From NCBI GenBank assembly GCA_017468985.1, contig JAFUHF010000062.1, positions 1 to 34,341 of the forward strand: a stretch of 34,341 nucleotides of DNA, given 5' to 3'. A program made the position numbers and the translations under genes. This DNA comes from Bacteroidaceae bacterium (GTDB taxonomy: Bacteria > Bacteroidota > Bacteroidia > Bacteroidales > Bacteroidaceae). The stretch's first letter is position 1; the number at the start of each line of letters is the position of its first letter. The notes beneath the pieces were generated by a model that saw nothing but the letters and a program-made list of their open reading frames with translations, was not told where the DNA came from and made no database searches. Positions 8,050 through 16,041 of the stretch are shown one piece after another.

Positions 8050-8784
8050 ATGAAAAAACTCTTTTTCTTTGCAGCATTGCTGCTCACTGGCATGAGTGCC
8101 TATGCACAAAACGTGCAGTTACACTACGACATGGGGCATTCCATCTATGACGATTTGGGTGGACGCCCCAACGTTACCAGTACCGTGGAGATGTTTAAGC
8201 CCGACAAGTGGGGTAGCACCTTCATGTTCACCGATATTGATTATTTCAGTGACGGTTCAGCAGGTGCTTACTGGGAAATCTATCGCGAGTTTAATCTCAC
8301 GAAGAACAAGCAATGGGCTTTCCACATGGAGTATAACGGTGGGTCTACTTCTATTGAACACACGGCCATTGCCAGTCGTTTCCAGCATGCGTTCCTCGCT
8401 GGTGGTGCATGGAATTGGGTAAGCCAGGACTTCAGCCGCAATTTCTCCTTTCAAGCCATGTACAAATATTACTTCAAAGGTATGGGAAGCGGCGCATTCA
8501 ATGGCTTCCAGACCACGGCAGTCTGGGGACTCAACTTCGCTGGTGGTCTTTGCACCTTCTCAGGCTTTGCTGACCTTTGGTATAATCCAAATGTAAATGG
8601 TAAACTCATCTTCTTGAGCGAACCACAGTTCTGGGTGAACTTCAACAAGCTTCGCGGCATGGACGGTGTAAACGTTAGTGTTGGAACCGAGGTAGAATTG
8701 AGCAACAACTTTGTATTTAATAACGTAGGCATTAACAATTCCTTCTACGCCATCCCCACATTGGCCGTTAAGTGGACATTCTAA
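8050..8784 (+). CDS. DUF5020 family outer-membrane protein, Tsx-like channel candidate
   Basis: The 244-residue product has a clear Sec signal (MKKLFFFAALLLTGMSAYA-Q) followed by alternating aromatic beta-strands and a C-terminal strand ending in a phenylalanine (LAVKWTF), as expected for an outer-membrane beta-barrel. The pattern (YDMGHSIYDD, SDGSAGAYWEIYREFNL, WGLNFAGGLCTFSGFADLWYN) matches my recollection of DUF5020, a family related to the nucleoside channel Tsx. Its position right after a purine permease supports a role in letting nucleosides or nucleobases through the outer membrane; this is inference. It is the last gene before a strong terminator. Confidence 0.72.
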   Translation: MKKLFFFAALLLTGMSAYAQNVQLHYDMGHSIYDDLGGRPNVTSTVEMFKPDKWGSTFMFTDIDYFSDGSAGAYWEIYREFNLTKNKQWAFHMEYNGGSTSIEHTAIASRFQHAFLAGGAWNWVSQDFSRNFSFQAMYKYYFKGMGSGAFNGFQTTAVWGLNFAGGLCTFSGFADLWYNPNVNGKLIFLSEPQFWVNFNKLRGMDGVNVSVGTEVELSNNFVFNNVGINNSFYAIPTLAVKWTF

Positions 8785-8819
8785 GCCTATAGATACATTT
8801 CCTAAGCTTCATAATCAAG

Positions 8820-8860
8820 GTGTAGGTCGGGCATAAAGCCCAAACCTACACTTTATTTAT
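8820..8860 (+). terminator. Intrinsic terminator of the dsbD-permease-DUF5020 unit
   Basis: The stem pairs GTGTAGGT (8820-8827) with ACCTACAC (8844-8851) and GGGC (8829-8832) with GCCC (8838-8841), with a small internal bulge and an ATAAA loop. A T-rich tail (TTTATTTAT) follows. It lies 35 bp after the DUF5020 stop. Confidence 0.85.
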
Positions 8861-8968
8861 ATTGTATTTTCCATCCACATCTGCTCTTGAGGTCACTTTT
8901 CCTTTAAAAAGCAGGGCGACCAAACGAAAAAGACGTCGCTAAAATAGTCGAAACTCCAATAAAATGCG

Positions 8969-8976
8969 TACTTTTG
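8969..8976 (+). promoter_or_regulatory. -7 promoter box overlapping the start of argB
   Basis: TACTTTTG matches TAnnTTTG and ends only 5 nt before the ATG at 8982. Transcription would start at or within a few bases of the start codon, so the transcript may be leaderless. Confidence 0.55.
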
Positions 8977-8981
8977 CGGAA

Positions 8982-9758
8982 ATGGATAAAAAACTTACCG
9001 TAATCAAAGTAGGTGGCAAAATCGTTGAAGAAAAAGAATCCCTTAACGCACTGCTTCAGGAATTCGCCACCATCAAGGGGCCAAAAATACTGGTTCACGG
9101 AGGCGGACGCACCGCCACTGCCTTAGCATCGCAGTTGGGCATTGAAACAAAAATGGTAAATGGCCGGCGCATTACCGATGCCGATATGTTGAAAGTTGTC
9201 ACCATGGTCTATGGCGGACTTGTCAATAAGCAAATCGTAGCTCATCTCAATGCTCTCGGCATATGCGCTCTGGGACTTACAGGGGCCGATATGGACATCA
9301 TTCGTTCCCATCGTCGCGAAAAGGGCGAAGTGGACTATGGATTCGTAGGTGATGTAGATTATGCTAACGGAGGTTTGCTTTCCTTGTTGCTTCAACAGCA
9401 CATAGTGCCCGTTATGGCACCCCTCACCCACGACGGCTCCGGGCAAATACTCAATACAAACGCTGATACCATTGCTGCAGAAGTTTCTAAGGCCTTGGCT
9501 TCCTTTTATGAAGTCACCTTAGTTTATTGCTTCGAGAAAAAAGGCGTTTTGCGCCATCCAGATGACGATGACAGCGTCATTCCTCACATCACCGCTTCCT
9601 CATACGCCCGTTTGAAGGATGAAGGAGTCATCCAAGACGGCATGATTCCCAAACTTGACAACAGTTTCGCCGCACTTCAGGCCGGAGTAAGCAAAGTGGT
9701 AATTACTCGTGTAGGACAGATAGGAAATCCCCAACTTGGAACTACAATTGAATTATAA
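8982..9758 (+). CDS. argB: Acetylglutamate kinase
   Basis: The 258-residue product phosphorylates N-acetylglutamate, the second step of arginine synthesis. It shows the amino-acid-kinase pattern: KVGGKI at the N-terminus, HGGGRTATAL for acetylglutamate binding, MVNGRRITD, GLTGADMDII, GFVGDVDYANGGLL and LNTNADTIAAEVSKAL near the end. Length is normal. An in-frame ATG at 8964 would add six residues but overlaps the -7 box at 8969-8976, so MDKKLTVIKVGG at 8982 is chosen. No other arginine genes are beside it. It is followed after 21 bp by the alkaline phosphatase gene, and the two may be cotranscribed. Confidence 0.92.
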   Translation: MDKKLTVIKVGGKIVEEKESLNALLQEFATIKGPKILVHGGGRTATALASQLGIETKMVNGRRITDADMLKVVTMVYGGLVNKQIVAHLNALGICALGLTGADMDIIRSHRREKGEVDYGFVGDVDYANGGLLSLLLQQHIVPVMAPLTHDGSGQILNTNADTIAAEVSKALASFYEVTLVYCFEKKGVLRHPDDDDSVIPHITASSYARLKDEGVIQDGMIPKLDNSFAALQAGVSKVVITRVGQIGNPQLGTTIEL

Positions 9759-9779
9759 ATCATTAGTATAAAGATAACA

Positions 9780-11435
9780 ATGAAGAAATTATTGCTCTTG
9801 ATGATAGCCATTTGCTTGGTTTCATCAACGCGTGGGGCCGTTGACCCCCAAAAAGTGAAACCGGTAAAGAATGTTATCCTCATGGTAACTGACGGAACGT
9901 CTATCAGTGCCGTATCATTGGCCCGATGGCTGCAGTATTACCAAAACCCCGACATGCCGAACCTCAATCTTGACCCCTATCTGTGTGGAACGGTGCGCAC
10001 TTCGTGCTCCGATGCTCCCATTGGCGATTCAGCACCCACTACTTCTTGCTATGTTACGGGCCACATGAGTCGTTGCAGTTATGTTGCCACATTCCCACCC
10101 GACAGAGGCAAAGACAACATTGACATTATTGACGGTAGTAAGGCTTATGGCCCTATGGCTACTCTGCTTGAGGCCGGCAAACAGCTACAGGGGAAATCAG
10201 CCGGCATGGTTTTCACCTGTCAGTTCCCCCACGCCACTCCGGCCGACTGTTCTTCTCATTATTATAACCGCAGCGCCTATGACATCCTTTCGGAACAGCA
10301 GGTTCACAATGGTTTAGACGTTGTCATCGGCGGTGGAAACAATTATCTCAATCAGGAACAGGAAGAATACCTCAAGAATCACGGCTATTCTGTCTTCAGG
10401 AATGATAAAAAGGGAATGGAGACCTGCACCAACAACAAGATGTGGGCTCTTTATGGCGGCGTAGACATGGAATACGACATTGATCGCAATCCAGACCAGC
10501 AACCATCATTGGCTGAAATGGCCAAGATCGCTCTCGACAAATTATCGAAAAACAAGAAAGGCTTTTTCCTGCTTATCGAAGGCAGTAAGGTTGACTATGC
10601 TGCCCATTCTAACGATGCAGCCGCAATTGGTCCAGAGTTTTTGGCCTTCGACCAGGCTTTCGGTGTGGCACTCGAATTTGCCAAGAAGGACAAAAACACT
10701 GTCATCGTAGTGGTTCCCGACCATGGTAATAGCGGTTTGAGTATCGGTTGTTCACGCTGCGGCGATTACTCTCACCGTTCCAAAGACAACCTTTTTGGTC
10801 AGCTCTCTAAGTACAAGCGTTCTGCCGGCGTGCTTACCAATCTCGTAAAAGAGCAGCCTTACGAAAAGCTGCAAGACGTGCTTACCCAGTATGAAGGACT
10901 CGAACTCACTGCAGACGACGTGGATCGAATCGTTCACGCCAAGGATTATGACAACAGCCCCATCCCTAAGGATGCCCGAAAAGGCGGAAGCCTCTACAGC
11001 ATCTTGAAAGATATCTTGACGCTGCACACTTGCTTGGGTTGGACCACGGGTGGACACACCGGAGAAGAAGTTTTCCTGGCTTGCTACAATCCTCACGACA
11101 TCCGGCCGCTCGGAATGTCTACCAATGTAGAGTTGGGTAACTATCTGTTAGCCTGCTTCGGACTTTATGGCAAGATGGATCAGTTTACGGACAAGATTTT
11201 TACACACCATGACGTAGCTTTTAAGGGCATGGATTGGTCTATCGAAAAACCCGAGAAAGGTTTCCCCGTACTCACGGTGAAAAATCCTTCCAATGGCAAG
11301 ACCATGACCATCCGGGCGCATGGAAACCTGGCTAAGGTAGACGGTAAGGAGATCGAGATTGCTTCCGTCATGCCTTACGTTGACCGTACGGACAAATTCT
11401 ATGTGCCAAACGACATGGCCAAATACCTGAAATAG
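9780..11435 (+). CDS. Alkaline phosphatase (PhoA family), periplasmic
   Basis: The 551-residue product has a signal peptide (MKKLLLLMIAICLVSSTRG) and the PhoA-type metal and active-site blocks: NVILMVTDGTS (metal Asp), IGDSAPTTS with nucleophile S84, GSKVDYAAHSNDA (metal Asp and His), VVPDHGNSGLSIG and TTGGHTGEEV (metal His). It hydrolyses phosphate monoesters in the periplasm. The active-site run DSAPTTS departs from the usual DSAASAT-like form after the Ser, and the chain is longer than the roughly 450-residue enterobacterial enzyme, with extra sequence between the VVPDHG and TTGGHTG blocks. The neighbouring glutaminase gene begins 41 bp after its stop. No Pho box can be identified. Confidence 0.9.
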   Translation: MKKLLLLMIAICLVSSTRGAVDPQKVKPVKNVILMVTDGTSISAVSLARWLQYYQNPDMPNLNLDPYLCGTVRTSCSDAPIGDSAPTTSCYVTGHMSRCSYVATFPPDRGKDNIDIIDGSKAYGPMATLLEAGKQLQGKSAGMVFTCQFPHATPADCSSHYYNRSAYDILSEQQVHNGLDVVIGGGNNYLNQEQEEYLKNHGYSVFRNDKKGMETCTNNKMWALYGGVDMEYDIDRNPDQQPSLAEMAKIALDKLSKNKKGFFLLIEGSKVDYAAHSNDAAAIGPEFLAFDQAFGVALEFAKKDKNTVIVVVPDHGNSGLSIGCSRCGDYSHRSKDNLFGQLSKYKRSAGVLTNLVKEQPYEKLQDVLTQYEGLELTADDVDRIVHAKDYDNSPIPKDARKGGSLYSILKDILTLHTCLGWTTGGHTGEEVFLACYNPHDIRPLGMSTNVELGNYLLACFGLYGKMDQFTDKIFTHHDVAFKGMDWSIEKPEKGFPVLTVKNPSNGKTMTIRAHGNLAKVDGKEIEIASVMPYVDRTDKFYVPNDMAKYLK

Positions 11436-11476
11436 TCTCCATTCATACATATCAAAATCCAAATTCAGCATTTCCC

Positions 11477-14020
11477 ATGAAAAGAAACTTCATTGCTGCG
11501 GCAGGAATGGCCGCTATGATGGCCTTTACGGCCTCTTGCACTGGTGGAGGAAACCAGAGCGCCTCTGCAGAGTTCTTCTCCCCCTACCAACCCACTGATC
11601 TCCGCCTTCCGGCCGTGCCCATCGTGGTCAACGACCCTTACCTTTCTGTCTGGTCTCCTTACGACCACCTCACCGATGGCAGTACGCGCCATTGGACGGG
11701 CGAGCAGAAACCTCTCACCGGTTTGCTCCGCGTGGACGGCGAAACCTATCGTTTTATGGGTACCGCACGTGAATGCATGGAGGCTTTACTCCCTACGGCA
11801 AGGGAGGCAGAGTGGCGTGCACCTCATACCACCGTTCGCCAGACCAACAACGAATGGACCAAGCCTGATTTTAACGACCACAACTGGAAAGAAGGCCGCG
11901 GAGCCTTCGGTTCCGACAGTCGCAGCACCTTCATCCGCTCTTATTGGAACGGTGACAACACTGATGTATACGTGCGACGCACCGTGGAGCTCTCATCCGA
12001 CGACGTAGCAGGTGAGCTTTATCTGTTTTACTCTCATGACGACGTATTTGAAGTCTTCATTAACGGCATAAAGATTCTTGACACAGGAAACACATGGAAA
12101 CGTGACCAAGTGCTCAAGATTGAAGGCGAAGCTCAGGCTGCCTTACACGAAGGAACGAACGTTATTGCCGCTCACTGCCATAACACATACGGCGGAGCAG
12201 AGTTAGACTACGGTATCTACCGCAACGTAGTGGCAAATCAGCTTTCAATGAAGCAAGCCGAGCAAAAGTCAGTGAGCGTAATGGCTACATCCACTTATTA
12301 CACCTTTGCCTGTGGCCCTGTAGAGCTTGATGTGGTGTTTACGGCTCCCATGCTCATTGATGATTACGATTTGTTGTCCACCCCCATCAACTACATCTCA
12401 TACCAAGTGCGTCCCACGGACGGAGCAGCTCACGACGTGCAATTCTATGTAGATGCCACGCCCGAATTTGCCATCAACAAGGGCAACCAGCCCACTGAAA
12501 CCACCGTCATTGAGCAAGGTGGCGTTCGCTATCTGAAAACAGGAACCATCGAGCAGCCCATTTTGGCTAAGAAAGGCGACGGAATCTGCATCGACTGGGG
12601 CTACCTCTACCTTCCTGCCATCAATGGCAACGTAGGCATTGGCAATTACGTCGCCACAGAGCAGCAATTTGCCGCAAGCGGAACCATTGACGAGTCCGAG
12701 AGCCGCATCGTATCCTCCAAACTCTCCGAAATGCCGGCTTTGGCCTATGTTCACAACTTTGGCAAGGTTACGACGCCCCAATCCAGCTTCATGATGGTAG
12801 GATATGACGAAGTGCAGGACATTGAGTATCTTTTTAAGCGCTATAAGGCTTACTGGGCCCATGGGGGACAGGTCAGCATCTTCGATGCCTTCTCCAAGCT
12901 GAGTGGCAATTACTCCAACATCATGAAACGCTGCCGCGACTTTGACCGCACCATCTACGAAGACGGCATCAAGTCCGGCAACAAGGAGTATGCCGAAATC
13001 CTGAGTGCATCATACCGCCACGTTATGGCTGCCCACAAGCTTTTCGTCAACGACGAGGGCAAGCTCTTCTTCTTCTCAAAAGAAAATAATTCCAATGGCA
13101 GTGTCAATACGGTTGACTTGACTTATCCAGAAGCCCCACTCTTCCTGTGCTACAATCCAGAACTTCAGAAGGCCATGATGACCAGCATACTGGACTATGC
13201 TCAAAGCGGACGCTGGGTCAAGCCGTTTGCCGCCCACGACATGGGAACCTATCCCATTGCCGACGGACAGACCTATGGAGGCGACATGCCCCTTGAAGAA
13301 TCGGGCAATATGCTCACGCTGTGCGCCACAATCTGCGAAATTGAGTCATCGCCCAAATATGTGGAGCCCTATTGGGATGTGCTCACGCTTTGGGCCGACT
13401 ATTTGGTAGAAAATGGTCAGGATCCGGCCAACCAGCTTTGCACCGACGACTTTGCCGGCCACTGGGCCCACAACTGTAACCTCTCCGTGAAAGCCATCAT
13501 GGGCATCTTGGCCTACAGCCGTCTGGCTAACCTTCGCGGCGACAAGGAAACGGCCCAAAAGTATGAAGAAACGGCCAAGCGAATGGCTCAGAAGTGGGAA
13601 GAAGATGCACGCGACGGCGATGACCACTACAAACTGGCCTTCGACCGCCCTGACACGTGGAGCCAGAAGTACAACATGGTGTGGGACAAGCTCTGGAACA
13701 CCAACATCTTCCCCAACGACCCCATGGCCACCGAGATCAACTACTACCTCACCAAGCAGAACGTCTACGGTCTGCCGCTCGACTGCCGTCGCGACTATAC
13801 GAAGAGCGACTGGATCATGTGGTCGGCTGCAATGGCCAAGGATAAGGACACGTTCTTACAATTTGTGGCTCCTCTCTATAAATATATCAACGAAACGGAG
13901 AGCCGCGTGGCCATCAGCGACTGGCACGACACCAAGACGGGACGCTACCAGGCCTTCATTGCCCGTAGCGTGATAGGTGGCTACTGGATGAAGGTACTCA
14001 TGGACAAAATGCAGCACTAA
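11477..14020 (+). CDS. Glutaminase A family lipoprotein (DUF4964/DUF5127/DUF4965/DUF1793)
   Basis: The 847-residue lipoprotein (lipidation Cys 21 in FTASC) shows the domain order of the GtaA family: DUF4964 (about 32-100, LPAVPIVVNDPYLSVWSP), DUF5127 (about 253-470, TYYTFACGPVELDVVFTAP), DUF4965 (about 500-615, AAHDMGTYPIADGQTYGGDMPLEESGN) and a DUF1793 six-hairpin C-terminus (about 620-840, WDKLWNTNIFP, ESRVAISDWHDTKTGR). Between DUF4964 and DUF5127 it carries a jelly-roll insert of about 145 residues (DNTDVYVRRTVEL, DDVFEVFINGIKI) resembling a GH2 sugar-binding domain. Fungal and bacterial members are linked to glutaminase activity, but many Bacteroidota members lie near glycan genes, so the substrate remains open. 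Confidence 0.87.
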   Translation: MKRNFIAAAGMAAMMAFTASCTGGGNQSASAEFFSPYQPTDLRLPAVPIVVNDPYLSVWSPYDHLTDGSTRHWTGEQKPLTGLLRVDGETYRFMGTARECMEALLPTAREAEWRAPHTTVRQTNNEWTKPDFNDHNWKEGRGAFGSDSRSTFIRSYWNGDNTDVYVRRTVELSSDDVAGELYLFYSHDDVFEVFINGIKILDTGNTWKRDQVLKIEGEAQAALHEGTNVIAAHCHNTYGGAELDYGIYRNVVANQLSMKQAEQKSVSVMATSTYYTFACGPVELDVVFTAPMLIDDYDLLSTPINYISYQVRPTDGAAHDVQFYVDATPEFAINKGNQPTETTVIEQGGVRYLKTGTIEQPILAKKGDGICIDWGYLYLPAINGNVGIGNYVATEQQFAASGTIDESESRIVSSKLSEMPALAYVHNFGKVTTPQSSFMMVGYDEVQDIEYLFKRYKAYWAHGGQVSIFDAFSKLSGNYSNIMKRCRDFDRTIYEDGIKSGNKEYAEILSASYRHVMAAHKLFVNDEGKLFFFSKENNSNGSVNTVDLTYPEAPLFLCYNPELQKAMMTSILDYAQSGRWVKPFAAHDMGTYPIADGQTYGGDMPLEESGNMLTLCATICEIESSPKYVEPYWDVLTLWADYLVENGQDPANQLCTDDFAGHWAHNCNLSVKAIMGILAYSRLANLRGDKETAQKYEETAKRMAQKWEEDARDGDDHYKLAFDRPDTWSQKYNMVWDKLWNTNIFPNDPMATEINYYLTKQNVYGLPLDCRRDYTKSDWIMWSAAMAKDKDTFLQFVAPLYKYINETESRVAISDWHDTKTGRYQAFIARSVIGGYWMKVLMDKMQH

Positions 14021-14064
14021 GCGTTTCTCTGGATGACCCACTAGGGGGCATGAAAGTCCGCTGA

Positions 14065-14166
14065 AGGGGATGAGTTTGCGGCAAAATGTCGGTCAAGATT
14101 TCTCAGCACAGCTCTTATGGAGTGCCATGCAGAGATTTTCCGGCACCAGCCTCGGGCTCATCCCCT
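14065..14166. repeat. Long-range inverted repeat enclosing a small hairpin
   Basis: AGGGGATGAG (14065-14074) and CTCATCCCCT (14157-14166) are perfect 10-bp complements 82 nt apart. Inside lies a smaller hairpin, GTGCC (14122-14126) with GGCAC (14142-14146). It sits between the glutaminase stop and the promoter of the next gene. It could be a structured 3' UTR or small RNA. There is no T run, so it is not a standard terminator. Confidence 0.4.
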
Positions 14167-14234
14167 ATTCATGGCTCCAATTAGCCTAATGAATAAAATG
14201 GGAAGCGTTTAGGCTTTCTGTGAATAACATTTTG

Positions 14235-14242
14235 TAACTTTG
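14235..14242 (+). promoter_or_regulatory. -7 promoter box for the BACON/NPCBM-like gene
   Basis: TAACTTTG matches TAnnTTTG exactly and lies 40 nt before the ATG at 14283. It starts the three-gene unit 14283-17388. Confidence 0.65.
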
Positions 14243-14282
14243 CCATCATAATCACATATCATAATATCAAATCCCCATCACA

Positions 14283-15335
14283 ATGAAACTACGTTTCCTG
14301 TTTGCCGTCACTCTCATGGCCCTTCAGGGGCTCTGTTTTGCAGCTTGGGCTCAGTCCACAGAGATTCAGCTGAGCACTGATAAGCTTGAATTTGACGGCA
14401 ATGCATCAACGAAGGAAGTAAAAATCCTCAAAGGAAAGAACTACATGCTCTTTAGCGCTGCCGATTGGATGGCCTGCACCGAAAAGAAGGGCGGAGTGCT
14501 CGAAATCTCCGTAAAACCCTACCAGTTCTTCTATCCGCGCGAGGCCAGCGTTATACTTACGTCAAAAAAGACGAACTATTCGAAGGTTCTCACCGTGCGT
14601 CAGACCGACGGGCTCAACCGTCCGGCCGTCAAGACCAAGCCTTCGGGCAGCGGAATGCTGTTTCTCATGGACATGGACCTCTCCAAGAGCAAGCCCTTCT
14701 TCATGAAAGAGATTGGCAAGAACAAGTCGGCCGACGGCCATGCCGTTAAGCTCAAAGGCTCTGCCTATGAGTCCGCCATTGAAACCCATGCACCCACAGC
14801 ACTCCATTTTCGCCTGAACGGTGCCAAGCGGTTCCTGGCCGAAGTGGGCATTGACGATGAAATCATGACGCGTAACGAAACCACCATTCACGGTCACGCT
14901 TCCTACGAAGCTTTGGTTGACGGCAAGGTGGTGAAGCAGGGCAGCTTCAACCTGCTCGACCCCGAAGCCGTTCAGATTGACGTCAACACCGAGGGAGGTA
15001 AGTTCTTCACGCTGCGATTCCTTGAAGGTGAATCCACCTATGGCGACCACATTGCCTTGGGCAACGCCCGTTTCGAAGTGAACGGCGAAAAACCCGTCAT
15101 GGTCACCGAAGAAGAGATGAAGGAGCCCGAACCAGCTCCCGTGACAGCCTCGGCATGCCCAGGATGCTCTGCCGAATGCAAGGACTGCGCCCTGGGCTGC
15201 AAGGAATGCAAAGCCTGCCGCACCAATTGCAAGGAAACCTGCAAGAACTGCAAAGCCGACCGCCATTCCAAGGCCAAAGCCACGGCCCCTGCCATCCATA
15301 AGTACACCAAAGCTCCCGTAAAACAGGTGAAGTAA
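14283..15335 (+). CDS. Secreted BACON-like and NPCBM-like protein with a ten-cysteine tail
   Basis: The 350-residue product has a signal peptide ending near AAWA-Q. Residues about 25-110 form a beta-rich BACON-like domain (IQLSTDKLEFDGNAST through SKVLTVRQTDG). Residues about 110-270 resemble an NPCBM/NEW2 carbohydrate-binding jelly roll (SAYESAIETHAPTALHFRL, FLAEVGIDDE, NARFEVNGE). The last 60 residues are striking: ten cysteines at 292, 295, 299, 302, 306, 309, 312, 316, 320 and 323, spaced C-x2-C or C-x3-C, in a Lys-rich stretch, then a basic, Ala-rich end. This tail resembles a metal-binding or metallothionein-like module, or one dense in disulfides. I know no named family with this combination; function unknown beyond probable glycan binding. 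Confidence 0.7.
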   Translation: MKLRFLFAVTLMALQGLCFAAWAQSTEIQLSTDKLEFDGNASTKEVKILKGKNYMLFSAADWMACTEKKGGVLEISVKPYQFFYPREASVILTSKKTNYSKVLTVRQTDGLNRPAVKTKPSGSGMLFLMDMDLSKSKPFFMKEIGKNKSADGHAVKLKGSAYESAIETHAPTALHFRLNGAKRFLAEVGIDDEIMTRNETTIHGHASYEALVDGKVVKQGSFNLLDPEAVQIDVNTEGGKFFTLRFLEGESTYGDHIALGNARFEVNGEKPVMVTEEEMKEPEPAPVTASACPGCSAECKDCALGCKECKACRTNCKETCKNCKADRHSKAKATAPAIHKYTKAPVKQVK

Positions 15336-15389
15336 GGCCTTTCCAGCCAGATTTATAACATTGACTATTAACCAACAGTAAAATAAACA

Positions 15390-16034
15390 ATGAAAAAGAC
15401 GATCAAAACCCTCGTTGTGGCCCTTACGCTATGTTTTGCTGCCACCACTGCTCAGGCTCAGGTAGATTTCGGCATCGTTGGAGGCCTCAATCTGAGTAAA
15501 CTGTCCATCAAAAATGCTCCCGACCTCTCATCCGACAACCGTTGCGGCTTCTATGTAGGTCCGAAGTTCGAAGTGACTCTCCCCATCGTGGGACTTGGCG
15601 TTGACATCTCTGCACAGTACTCACAGCGCAGGATGAACGCCGAAGTTGACGCTAACGGCGTGGCCTCATCCACTTATTACAAGTCCATTGAGATACCTCT
15701 CAACGTACGTTACGGCGTAGGCCTCTCATCTCTGGCCTACTTCTTTGCCGCTACCGGTCCGCAGTTTGGATTCAACGTAGGCGACAAGAATTGGTCGCTC
15801 AGCAACGTCACGGGCAACTTCAATGACTTCCAACTGAAGAAATCCAACCTCACATGGAACATCGGCATTGGTGCCAAGATTCTGAAACATTTCGAAATTG
15901 GCGCAGGCTACAACATCGCGCTCAGCAATTTTGCCAAAAGCAACATTCAGAACCTTGCCGGCGTGACCGTGCCCACCAACAATGCCAAGCTGAAGAGCAA
16001 TTCCTGGCAAGTTCAGGTAGCTTACTTCTTCTAA
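15390..16034 (+). CDS. Outer-membrane beta-barrel protein (PorT / OMP_b-brl_2 type)
   Basis: The 214-residue product has a signal peptide (LCFAATTAQA-Q) and begins VDFGIVGGLNLSKLSI, the usual opening of the small Bacteroidota beta-barrels of the PF13568 type. Alternating strands follow (YVGPKFEVTLP, IPLNVRYGVGL, WNIGIGAKILKHFEIGAGYNIAL), and the chain ends in an aromatic strand WQVQVAYFF, as expected for recognition by the Bam complex. Length is normal. The gene is 54 bp after the cysteine-rich protein gene and 7 bp before the C11 protease gene, so the three probably form one transcript. Specific function cannot be assigned. Confidence 0.85.
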   Translation: MKKTIKTLVVALTLCFAATTAQAQVDFGIVGGLNLSKLSIKNAPDLSSDNRCGFYVGPKFEVTLPIVGLGVDISAQYSQRRMNAEVDANGVASSTYYKSIEIPLNVRYGVGLSSLAYFFAATGPQFGFNVGDKNWSLSNVTGNFNDFQLKKSNLTWNIGIGAKILKHFEIGAGYNIALSNFAKSNIQNLAGVTVPTNNAKLKSNSWQVQVAYFF

Positions 16035-16041
16035 ACGCTCC

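Noticed and set aside
14562-15299. 245-codon minus-strand frame
   Set aside because: Antisense to the cysteine-rich protein gene; Gly/Ala-rich composition follows from the opposite strand, with no domain.
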